Shown here: positions 57,805 to 64,000 of the stretch, piece after piece
Numbering within the stretch: the stretch's first letter is position 1
Layout of the letters: each line of letters starts with the position of its first letter
NCBI GenBank assembly: GCA_943787175.1
Contig: CALSLK010000005.1
Coordinates: forward strand, 1 to 64,000
Reading direction: 5' to 3'
DNA from: an uncultured Alphaproteobacteria bacterium
GTDB taxonomy: Bacteria; Pseudomonadota; Alphaproteobacteria; SP197
DNA: 64,000 nucleotides
Notes under the pieces: model-generated
Seen by the model: only the letters and a program-made list of their open reading frames with translations
Told to the model about the DNA's origin: nothing
Databases searched by the model: none
Translations under genes and position numbers: made by a program

Positions 57805-58487
57805 ATCCGGGCGACCCGCACATTCTGGTCGTCGACGATGACCGCCGTCTGCGCCAATTGCTGCAGAAGTATCTGATGGAAAACGGTTTTCTGGTCAGCA
57901 CCGCAGAAAACGCCGCCGATGCTGAGGCCAAGCTGCAAAGCCTTGCCTTCGATCTGATGATCGTTGACGTGATGATGCCCGGCGAAGACGGCATAAGTTT
58001 CACCGGGCGGGTGCGCAACAAAGCAGGAATCCCGATCATCATGCTGACCGCACGCGATGGCGGCGATGACCGCATCGCCGGCCTGGAAAGCGGTGCCGAC
58101 GATTACCTGCCCAAGCCGTTCGAGCCCCGGGAACTGGTGCTGCGCATCCGCAGTGTGTTGCGGCGTAATGCCGCACGTCAGCCCACCGTCGCCATTGCCC
58201 AGTTCGGCCCGTTTGCCTTTGACGCCGAGCGCATGGAGCTCACGCGCGACAACGAGGCGGTATCGCTGACGTCACGCGAAGCTGCATTGCTGCGGGTTTT
58301 CGCGCACAATCCCGGCGTTACGTTGTCGCGCATGCGTCTGTCCCAGCAAAGTGGGTCCGGCGAGCGCACGATAGACGTGCAAGTCGCGCGCCTGCGCCGC
58401 AAGATCGAAGACGACCCACGCACACCACGCTACCTCCAGACCGTCTGGGGCGAAGGCTACGTATTGCGCACGGAGAATACGCCATGA
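57801..58487 (+). CDS. OmpR family response regulator (PetR-like)
   Basis: A 228-residue two-component regulator. The receiver has the acidic pocket D12-D14 (ILVVDDDRRLRQLL), phospho-acceptor D56 (LMIVDVMMPGEDG) and the conserved Lys in YLPKPFEPRELVLRI. The C-terminal winged helix ends QVARLRRKIEDDPRTPRYLQ then WGEGYVL. It overlaps the MarR gene upstream and the methyltransferase gene downstream by four bases each. The histidine kinase two genes on is the probable partner. Confidence 0.93.
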   Translation: MNPGDPHILVVDDDRRLRQLLQKYLMENGFLVSTAENAADAEAKLQSLAFDLMIVDVMMPGEDGISFTGRVRNKAGIPIIMLTARDGGDDRIAGLESGADDYLPKPFEPRELVLRIRSVLRRNAARQPTVAIAQFGPFAFDAERMELTRDNEAVSLTSREAALLRVFAHNPGVTLSRMRLSQQSGSGERTIDVQVARLRRKIEDDPRTPRYLQTVWGEGYVLRTENTP

Positions 58488-59213
58488 GCGAGCCCTGCCA
58501 GGTCTGCGGAGACACCGGCGCGACCCCCCCTGGTCGAACAGCCCCCGCATTGTTGGGTTTCCTGCCCTTCATGCCAGTTCGCATGGCTTTCACCGATGCC
58601 CAGCATGGAAGAAGCCGAGGCGGTCCAGGACGCAGAGACCGGTCAATCCTACATCGACGGCTATCTGAAGAAACTCGACAGCAAGATGCGCCGGTCGCGC
58701 AAACGTATGCGCGCACTTAAACGCCGCATGCCCGGTAACCGCCTTCTCGACATCGGCTCGAACATCGGCTGCCTGGTGGCTGCCGGCGCCGAACAGGGGC
58801 TGGATGCAACCGGTGTGGAAATCAATCCGGTCCTGGCCCAGGAAGCCCAACGCCGCTATCCCGCAGGCCGGTTTATCGTCGGCGCGTTTGAAACCGTCAC
58901 GTTGCCCCACGCCGCGTTCGATGGCGTTTATTGCTCCGAGGTGATCGAACATGTGGTCGACACCAACGCGTTTCTCGAAGGCGTCGCAAGGGTGATGGTA
59001 CCCGGCGGTGCTTTCTATCTGACCACCCCGGCTCTGCGCGAGTATGCAAAGGGTGGAGACCCCGGCTCCTGGCGCGACTTTGGGGCGCCCGATCACAAGC
59101 TCTACTTTTCGCCCGGCAATATTCGCCAGATGTTGGGAAAGCATGGGTTTGGGGATGTTCGCAGCTCCTTCAGTCTGGGCCGCGGGTTGAAGCTTTTCGC
59201 GCGCCGCCTCTGA
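58484..59213 (+). CDS. Class I SAM-dependent methyltransferase with N-terminal zinc ribbon (one-base insertion)
   Basis: The coding region begins at the ATGA overlap with the response regulator (MSEPCQVCGDTGATP). The C7 run at 58524-58530 then breaks the frame. Removing one C joins it to SCPSCQFAWLSPMPSMEEAE and the rest, giving 242 residues. The N-terminal part then has two CxxC pairs, as in zinc-ribbon methyltransferases. The SAM-binding domain shows LLDIGSNIGCLVAAGAEQGL and YCSEVIEHVVDTNAFLEG. The substrate is unknown. A start at 58596 without the ribbon is possible, but the coherent CxxC pairs argue for the full form. Confidence 0.78.
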
Positions 59214-59222
59214 AGTACGGCC

Positions 59223-60527
59223 ATGGTGCGCTTCAAACAGCTTCTGCCACGCTCCATCTTCTGGCGCTCGCTGCTGATCGTGCTGACGCCCATGATCGTC
59301 CTGCAGTTGGTGCTGGCCTTCATCTTCTATGAGCGTCATTGGGAAACCGTGACACGGCACCTGACCAACGCTGTCGCGGGCGATGTCTCGACCCTGATCT
59401 GGATGATGAACAGCTACGATGCCGAAGATGAAGGCAGCCTGGTCCTGCGCATCGGACGCATTCATCTGGGCATCGAGGCGCGCTTTCATCCAGAAATGCG
59501 CCTGCCAGTTCCCCTGCCCCCACCCGACGACACACGGGTTGAGCGCTTGCTCGCAGAGGCGCTTGTCCAGCGCGTCAGGCGCCCGTTCGTGATCGACACG
59601 GAAGCGCCTGATGACAACGCGCTGATCAGCGTGGAACTGCAGGACGGCGTGCTCGATGTTTATGTCCCCATGCGCAGCATGGAGAGCCGCACCACCGATA
59701 TTTTCGTTTTCTGGATGGTCGGCACCTCGGTCGTGCTCGCCCTGATCGCGGCCTATTTCGTACGCCAGCAAATCCGACCGATACGTCGTCTCGCCAAAGC
59801 GGCAGACAGCTTCGGCAAGGGCATCGTTGACGTCGAGTTCAAACCATCCGGCGCACGCGAAGTCAGACAGGCTGCCCAGGCCTTTGTTTCCATGCGCGAG
59901 CGCATTCAGCGACAGATTGGCCAACGCACCCTGATGCTGGCCGGTGTCAGCCATGATTTGCGGACACCGCTGACACGCATGAAGCTGGAACTGGCGCTGC
60001 TGGAACCCAACGAAGAAGCGATCAGCCTGAAAGCCGACATTGAAGAGATGGAGCACATGATCGAGGTCTATCTGGCCTTCGCACGCGGCGAAGGTGAAGA
60101 ACAGCCCCGTGAGATGGATCTTGTCTATGTCCTCAGAGATATCTGCGAGGCATCGCCCCTTGATATCGTTGCCGACATCCAGGGAGACCTGCACCTGACC
60201 GGGCGCCCCAACGCACTGAAGCGTTGCCTGACCAACCTGATCGACAATGCCTGCCGCTACGGCGATACGGTCCCTGTGGCAGCGGAACGTTCCGACCACA
60301 CCATCACCATCACGATTGATGACGACGGCCCCGGCATCCCCGAGGAACAACGCGAAGAGGCGTTTCAGCCATTTGTGCGTCTGGACAGCTCACGCGATCC
60401 CAACCGCGGAGGTGGCGGGCTTGGCCTGACCATCGCACTGGATGTTGCACGCAGTCATGGCGGTGACCTGGTTTTGAGTGAATCGCCAGCTGGAGGGCTT
60501 CGTGCCCAGGTTCTGCTGCCGGTCTAG
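59223..60527 (+). CDS. EnvZ-like sensor histidine kinase
   Basis: Inner-membrane sensor kinase of 434 residues. Transmembrane helices are near residues 15-37 and 160-180, enclosing a periplasmic domain of about 120 residues. A HAMP segment follows (QQIRPIRRLAKAADSFGKGI). The phospho-acceptor is H244 in LAGVSHDLRTPLTRMKLEL, and the ATPase boxes are NLIDNACRYG, DDDGPGIPEE and GGGGLGLTIALDVARSHGG. It should phosphorylate the nearby OmpR-type regulator. The signal sensed cannot be told. Confidence 0.93.
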   Translation: MVRFKQLLPRSIFWRSLLIVLTPMIVLQLVLAFIFYERHWETVTRHLTNAVAGDVSTLIWMMNSYDAEDEGSLVLRIGRIHLGIEARFHPEMRLPVPLPPPDDTRVERLLAEALVQRVRRPFVIDTEAPDDNALISVELQDGVLDVYVPMRSMESRTTDIFVFWMVGTSVVLALIAAYFVRQQIRPIRRLAKAADSFGKGIVDVEFKPSGAREVRQAAQAFVSMRERIQRQIGQRTLMLAGVSHDLRTPLTRMKLELALLEPNEEAISLKADIEEMEHMIEVYLAFARGEGEEQPREMDLVYVLRDICEASPLDIVADIQGDLHLTGRPNALKRCLTNLIDNACRYGDTVPVAAERSDHTITITIDDDGPGIPEEQREEAFQPFVRLDSSRDPNRGGGGLGLTIALDVARSHGGDLVLSESPAGGLRAQVLLPV

Positions 60528-60533
60528 TGCGTA

Positions 60534-60887
60534 TCAGTAGAGACGGCCACCATTGGGAACAGGCTGCCCCGGCTGCACCAGAACGACCTCGCCATCCTCG
60601 TCAGGCAGACCCAGGGTCAGCACTTCCGACATCACAGGTCCGATCTGGCGTGGGGGGAAATTCACGACTGCCGCAACCTGCAGGCCGATCACTGAATCGA
60701 CCGTGTAATGCCTGGTGATCTGGGCAGAGGTCTTGCGCGTGCCAAGATCAGGGCCGAAATCGATCCATAGTTTGATGGCTGGTTTCCGCGCTTCGGGAAA
60801 CGGCTCGGCACGCACGACCGTTCCGACGCGGATGTCGACTTTGAGAAAATCATCGAAGGAAAGCGATGCCTGCACGTCCTGCTTCAC
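60534..60887 (-). CDS. csaA: tRNA-binding domain protein CsaA
   Basis: A 117-residue OB-fold protein with tRNA-binding and chaperone-like activity in other bacteria. Hallmarks are SFDDFLKVDIRVGTVVRAEP, FPEARKPAIKLWIDFG, VVNFPPRQIGPVMSEVLTLG and the terminal VPNGGRLY. I chose the GTG at 60887 because AGGAGAGAG lies just upstream, and because an ATG at 60941 would add Arg-rich, unconserved residues. The GTG overlaps the stop of the upstream TetR gene (GTGA). Confidence 0.92.
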   Translation of the reverse strand: MKQDVQASLSFDDFLKVDIRVGTVVRAEPFPEARKPAIKLWIDFGPDLGTRKTSAQITRHYTVDSVIGLQVAAVVNFPPRQIGPVMSEVLTLGLPDEDGEVVLVQPGQPVPNGGRLY

Positions 60888-61504
60888 GCGCTCTCTCCTG
60901 CGGGGTCTTCTGGTTTCCCGCGCGGCCTGCCAAAGCTGCACAACGTCGCCATAACTTCGTCGGCCTGGCCAAGACGCTTGTCGAGCACGGACATGGTCGC
61001 GGCCATGTCCTGGCTGTCATCCTTCATCCAGGTGCGCATGGCATCGAGATAGACAAGTGACAGTCCCTTGGCGCGCAGACGCCCCATCAAGCCGGAGCTG
61101 TCGATACCGGCAGCCTCGAGCATCCAGCGCATCGACCCCATCAAACGGCACAAACTGTTCACACCGGTTGAAACATCACAGGCCGATGCTTTCATGACCG
61201 AACAGACCGCAGCCTTATGAGGGTCAAGGGTGTCGAAACGGCGCATCAGCACATCAAACAGGCGATCCTTGGCCGATTCGTCATTGAGATCAGCGCTGTC
61301 ACCAGCCAGCACGGCCTCATCGATCTGGCGCACGAAAGCATCCAGAATCGCATCCTTGGAGCGATAGACATCATGGAGCTGCACCAGCGTCACGCCAGAT
61401 GCCTCGGAGACATCGCGCAGAGTCAGGTCACGCCAACCCGTTGTCGCAGCCAGAGAAAGTGCCGTGTCGAGAGCAACCCTGGGCACATCAGCCTTCTTTA
61501 CCAT
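60884..61504 (-). CDS. TetR family transcriptional regulator
   Basis: A 206-residue regulator. The N-terminal HTH is RVALDTALSLAATTGWRDLT followed by LRDVSEASGVTLVQLHDVYR. The ligand-binding half is unconserved, as usual, with MGSMRWMLEAAGIDSSGLMG. The ATG at 61504 has GGAGAG in front; earlier in-frame codons extend into a large inverted repeat and are rejected. It is translationally coupled to csaA. Alphaproteobacterial TetR-csaA pairs suggest a link to ubiquinone or tRNA stress, but nothing here proves that. Confidence 0.85.
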   Translation of the reverse strand: MVKKADVPRVALDTALSLAATTGWRDLTLRDVSEASGVTLVQLHDVYRSKDAILDAFVRQIDEAVLAGDSADLNDESAKDRLFDVLMRRFDTLDPHKAAVCSVMKASACDVSTGVNSLCRLMGSMRWMLEAAGIDSSGLMGRLRAKGLSLVYLDAMRTWMKDDSQDMAATMSVLDKRLGQADEVMATLCSFGRPRGKPEDPAGESA

Positions 61505-61547
61505 TGCGGCTCTCCTTTCGCGTTCATCTGAACCGTCAGGTTTCTGT

Positions 61548-61704
61548 CCCGCATTTTTCACCACCGCCATGGCCTGCGCAACGTCTATCGGGCGACAGGG
61601 CAGGAACGGCGCGCGGTGCGATGCGGGGCATCGGGCAAGCGGCGTGACGCTCACTGTCGCCCGATAGACGTTGCGCAGGGCGTGGTGCTGGTGAAAAATG
61701 CGGG
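61548..61704. repeat. Large near-perfect inverted repeat, 51-bp arms (MITE-like)
   Basis: The arm 61548-61598 (starting CCCGCATTTTTCACCA) returns in reverse complement at 61654-61704 with 47 of 51 bases matching; the four mismatches cluster at arm positions 17-25. The 55-bp centre contains a smaller GATGC/GCATC stem. The outer end abuts the proC stop codon at 61705. There is no coding content. It could be a MITE, a long hairpin in the RNA, or a double regulatory site for the TetR gene just downstream. Confidence 0.85.
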
Positions 61705-62526
61705 CTAGCCCGCCAGTTCGCGCGACCTCCGGGTCGCGGCTGCAATCGCCTTGTCGAACAATGGCTGAATACCATCATCAGCCATCAGAACATTCAGCGC
61801 TTCGAGCGTGGTGCCGCCGGGGCTGGTGACATTCTTGCGAAGCTGTTCGGGCGGCTCGTCTGCCAGGCGCGCCAGTTCGCCGGCACCACTGACCGTGGTG
61901 TGAGCAAGCCTGGCTGCCACGTCAGCGGGCAATCCGGCGGCAATGCCGGCTTTGGCCATGGTTTCGATCAGCAGGAAAACATAGGCCGGTCCACCACCCG
62001 AAAGCGCCGTCACGGCATCCATCTGCCCCTCATCGTCGAGCCACACGGTCTGCCCGACGGCAGACAGCAGAGATTCGGCAGCCTGTTTCTGCTGCTCGGA
62101 GACATGATCGTTGGCGAAAAGTGCCGTGATGCCACGCCCGACTGCAGCAGGCGTGTTCGGCATGGTGCGAACGATGGCACATTCCGATCCGAACAACCCT
62201 TCGAAGTAGTGCAAGTTCTTGCCCGCCGCGATGGAGAGCGCCAGAGCGCCGCCCTTGATGAATTCGGCATAGTCCGGAGCAGCGGCATCCATCATCTGGG
62301 GTTTGACGGCAAAAATGACCGTTGCAGGAGCAAAACCGTCGGGAACCTCCGAGGCACCGCCTGCAACACGCACACCGTGATTGCGGACGAGTTCTGCAGC
62401 AAGCGCTTCTGCCGGCTCAACGACCACCACGTCATCAGCGGCAATACCCTGACTGCGCCAGCCAGCCAGCATGGCGCTGCCCATCTTGCCGCAGCCCACC
62501 AGCAGAATTGGCGTTGCACTGCTCAT
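61705..62526 (-). CDS. proC: Pyrroline-5-carboxylate reductase
   Basis: NADPH-dependent last step of proline synthesis, 273 residues. The Rossmann motif is ILLVGCGKMGSAMLAGW. Further marks are VRTMPNTPAAVGRGITALFA, the ALSGGGPAYVFLLIETMAKA helix and TSPGGTTLEALNVL near the C-terminus. The stop lies at the edge of the large inverted repeat. It follows the YbjN gene by 3 bp on the same strand. Confidence 0.96.
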   Translation of the reverse strand: MSSATPILLVGCGKMGSAMLAGWRSQGIAADDVVVVEPAEALAAELVRNHGVRVAGGASEVPDGFAPATVIFAVKPQMMDAAAPDYAEFIKGGALALSIAAGKNLHYFEGLFGSECAIVRTMPNTPAAVGRGITALFANDHVSEQQKQAAESLLSAVGQTVWLDDEGQMDAVTALSGGGPAYVFLLIETMAKAGIAAGLPADVAARLAHTTVSGAGELARLADEPPEQLRKNVTSPGGTTLEALNVLMADDGIQPLFDKAIAAATRRSRELAG

Positions 62527-62529
62527 CGC

Positions 62530-63033
62530 TCAGGCCTCTCCTACGGGATCAATAATCGCTGCCTGCACGGCCTCTTCGGGCGATTTCCCGCCCCAGATGA
62601 CATACTGGAATGCAGGATAGAACCGCTCGCATTCGGAAATGGTGATGTCGAGCAGATCAGCAAGTTGCTCGTCCTGGGGGTAGTCCTGTGTCCCCAGCAA
62701 CAGGGCATGCCGGAAGGTCGGCACCGCCTCTTCACTGAAGACATCGAAATGTCCGATCCAAAGGCGCTCGTTGACATAAGCCAGCAGTGAATGCACCGCC
62801 GTGATCCGTTTTTCAGGGACACGCATGTCATAGGCACAAGACATCATGATCGAACGCAACTCGCCTTCCCAGCCGAACCAGATGCGATAGGAGCACCAGC
62901 GGCCTTCGATCTCGACCGAAAGCTCGTTGTCGTTGACGCGCTCATGGTTCCAGCCATTCAACGCCATCATGCGCTCGATCGGATCCAGCGGATGCTGATC
63001 CGGTACGCTTTCGTGTTCCTGCAAATCGATCAA
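62530..63033 (-). CDS. YbjN domain-containing protein
   Basis: A 167-residue soluble protein with the YbjN/type III secretion chaperone-like fold, common upstream of proC in alphaproteobacteria. It shows DPIERMMALNGWNHERVNDN, then ELSVEIEGRWCSYRIWFGWE and VNERLWIGHFDVFSEEAVPT. The function is unknown in most species; the family is sometimes linked to protein stability. It is tightly coupled to proC (3-bp gap). Confidence 0.85.
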   Translation of the reverse strand: MIDLQEHESVPDQHPLDPIERMMALNGWNHERVNDNELSVEIEGRWCSYRIWFGWEGELRSIMMSCAYDMRVPEKRITAVHSLLAYVNERLWIGHFDVFSEEAVPTFRHALLLGTQDYPQDEQLADLLDITISECERFYPAFQYVIWGGKSPEEAVQAAIIDPVGEA

Positions 63034-63157
63034 GAGAGCTTTCCAGACAGGAGATCGGGACCGCAGCGACGTTCACGCGGTGCAACCCGCACCCTGCCAA
63101 AGGGGGCCGTGCCATGCAAGGACGGGCCAAGAACCGTCACCATGGGCCTGTCGCCCG

Positions 63158-63520
63158 TTAGCTGGCCTTTTTCTTTGCTGCAGGCTTCTTTGCCGCTGCC
63201 TTCTTGGGCGCGGCCTTGGCCTCGGTCGATTTCTTCGCTGCAGCCTTCTTCTTGGCCGCTGCGGGTTTGTCAGCATTGCCCAGCTTTGCCTCAAGCTCAG
63301 CCACCTTTGCGGCAAGCCGCTCGTTATCCTGGCGGGCAAGCGCTGCCATATCGCGCACGACTTCGAACTCTTCACGACGGACGAAATCCATACGCGTGAA
63401 GAAGGATTCCATGTGCTGGCGCGTTCGCGCTTCCATTTCATCCTTCATGCTGCCTGCGGCACCCATGGCGCTCGACATCATGCGCGCCATGTCATCCATG
63501 AACTTGTTGTCGGTCTGCAT
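63158..63520 (-). CDS. ubiK: UbiK / BMFP-family accessory factor with Lys/Ala-rich tail
   Basis: A 120-residue coiled-coil protein assisting ubiquinone biosynthesis and membrane fusion in other bacteria. The BMFP core is FMDDMARMMSSAMGAAGSMK, then VRREEFEVVRDMAALARQDN and ERLAAKVAELEAKLG, a clear coiled coil. The last 40 residues are a run of Lys, Ala and Pro (AAAKKKAAAKKSTEAKAAPK), common in alphaproteobacterial members. It diverges from lgt, a frequent arrangement. Confidence 0.88.
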   Translation of the reverse strand: MQTDNKFMDDMARMMSSAMGAAGSMKDEMEARTRQHMESFFTRMDFVRREEFEVVRDMAALARQDNERLAAKVAELEAKLGNADKPAAAKKKAAAKKSTEAKAAPKKAAAKKPAAKKKAS

Positions 63521-63568
63521 CGCTCTAACTCCTGTCGAATCGTATGTGATTCGTTAAACAACACGTGA

Positions 63569-63627
63569 CATATGGCGACGTTCCCCAGCCAGCGCAACAG
63601 TGGACGGGGAAGGAGGTGCGCCATATG
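63569..63627 (+). promoter_or_regulatory. Leader hairpin upstream of lgt containing a strong ribosome-binding site
   Basis: CATATGGCG (63569-63577) pairs with CGCCATATG (63619-63627), with TTCCCC/GGGGAA inside. The perfect AAGGAGG at 63610-63616 and an ATG at 63625 lie within or beside the stem. That ATG is out of frame with lgt as the sequence stands. The structure could mask the site and regulate translation. Confidence 0.4.
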
Positions 63628-63659
63628 GTCCGGCGAACCGCTACGGGCTTTAAAAATCC

Positions 63660-64000
63660 ATGTTCGCGCTCGTCTTTCCAGCCATCGACCCGACGCTCGT
63701 TGAAATCGGGCCCTTTGCCATCCGCTGGTATGCCCTGGCCTATATTGCCGGCATCCTGCTGGGCTGGCGTTACGCGTTGCGCCTTTGCGCCAGTTCGCCA
63801 GCCCCGATCGATCGACCCATGCTGGACGACTTCATGCTCTGGGCCACGATGGGCATCGTCCTGGGCGGCAGGCTTGGCTATGTCCTGTTCTACAAGATCG
63901 GCTATTTCGCCTATCACCCTGTCGAGATCGTCTATGTGTGGCAGGGTGGCATGTCGTTTCATGGCGGCATGTTGGGCGTCATGATCGCGACCGTTCTTTT
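63660..64000 (+). CDS. lgt: Prolipoprotein diacylglyceryl transferase (N-terminal part)
   Basis: Inner-membrane enzyme that attaches diacylglycerol to prolipoprotein Cys residues; only the first 113 residues lie in the window. The N-terminus is FALVFPAIDPTLVEIGPFAI, followed by RWYALAYIAGILLGWRYALR, LGGRLGYVLFYKIGYFAYHP and WQGGMSFHGGMLGV, matching the HGGL/GGMSFHGG signature. The ATG at 63660 has no good ribosome site. If one A were missing from AAAAA at 63653, translation from ATG 63625, with its perfect AAGGAGG, would read into this frame. Confidence 0.93.
   Translation, partial: MFALVFPAIDPTLVEIGPFAIRWYALAYIAGILLGWRYALRLCASSPAPIDRPMLDDFMLWATMGIVLGGRLGYVLFYKIGYFAYHPVEIVYVWQGGMSFHGGMLGVMIATVL

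Overview
The window looks like chromosomal DNA of an alphaproteobacterium, probably Rhodospirillales or a nearby order. I infer this from gene order and protein style, since no search could be run. The supporting signs are a yqeY-dnaG-rpoD block, uvrC-pgsA-moaD-moaE synteny (here split by extra genes), a MarR/PetR-like/EnvZ-like regulatory block next to ilvE, an ELM1-family protein, CsaA, HspQ and UbiK beside lgt. GC content is high by eye and coding density is high. No prophage, CRISPR array, rRNA operon or plasmid backbone is visible.

Layout. 1-4100: the start of a fatty-acid hydroxylase gene, a frame-broken betaine-type ABC binding protein, and a divergent UTRA-GntR regulator with a bicupin and a ROK protein. 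4283-8735: a tRNA with anticodon CAT, RidA, a TauD-like dioxygenase, a crotonase, a secreted EF-hand protein, a luciferase-like monooxygenase and YaiI. 8743-14059: lysE, rpoD (badly frame-broken), dnaG and yqeY. 14206-22775: carA and carB (four single-base losses), ELM1, a small helical protein, hspQ, trxB and a LysR regulator. 22776-23253: a gene-free, highly structured stretch ending in a strong terminator, which may encode a small RNA. 23254-29499: msrP, an aminotransferase, a crotonase, DUF4345, HxlR, pirin and an acyl-CoA dehydrogenase. 29603-31835: an outer-membrane-type gene split by an IS3-like element flanked by unusually long 23-bp direct repeats. 31959-35277: uvrB, a pteridine-reductase-like SDR and folB.

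35651-47840 is the most coherent metabolic region. A FadR-type regulator diverges from an FAD oxidoreductase, a GlnT/GmaS-type ligase, three glutamate-synthase-like subunits (GlxB, GlxC, GlxD or MgsA, MgsB, MgsC), a Lys/Ala-tailed unknown, an Amt-type transporter with a one-helix companion, and formate-THF ligase. Together these could take up ammonium or methylammonium, make gamma-glutamyl amides or N-methylglutamate, and feed the C1 unit to folate. The assignment is an inference because the usual N-methylglutamate dehydrogenase partner subunits are absent here.

47968-64000: a 1-Cys peroxiredoxin; uvrC-pgsA; a DprE1-like/DprE2-like/HAD/moeA insert; moaD-moaE; ilvE; a MarR-response regulator-methyltransferase-histidine kinase block; TetR-csaA; a large near-perfect inverted repeat; proC; a YbjN protein; UbiK; and the start of lgt.

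Quality warning. At least five genes (betaine-binding protein, rpoD, carB, the Lys/Ala-tailed protein and the methyltransferase) carry small indels that restore full-length proteins when corrected. Two of them are essential or near-essential and one indel lies in a C7 run. Sequencing or assembly error is the most economical explanation, so these should not be read as true pseudogenes.
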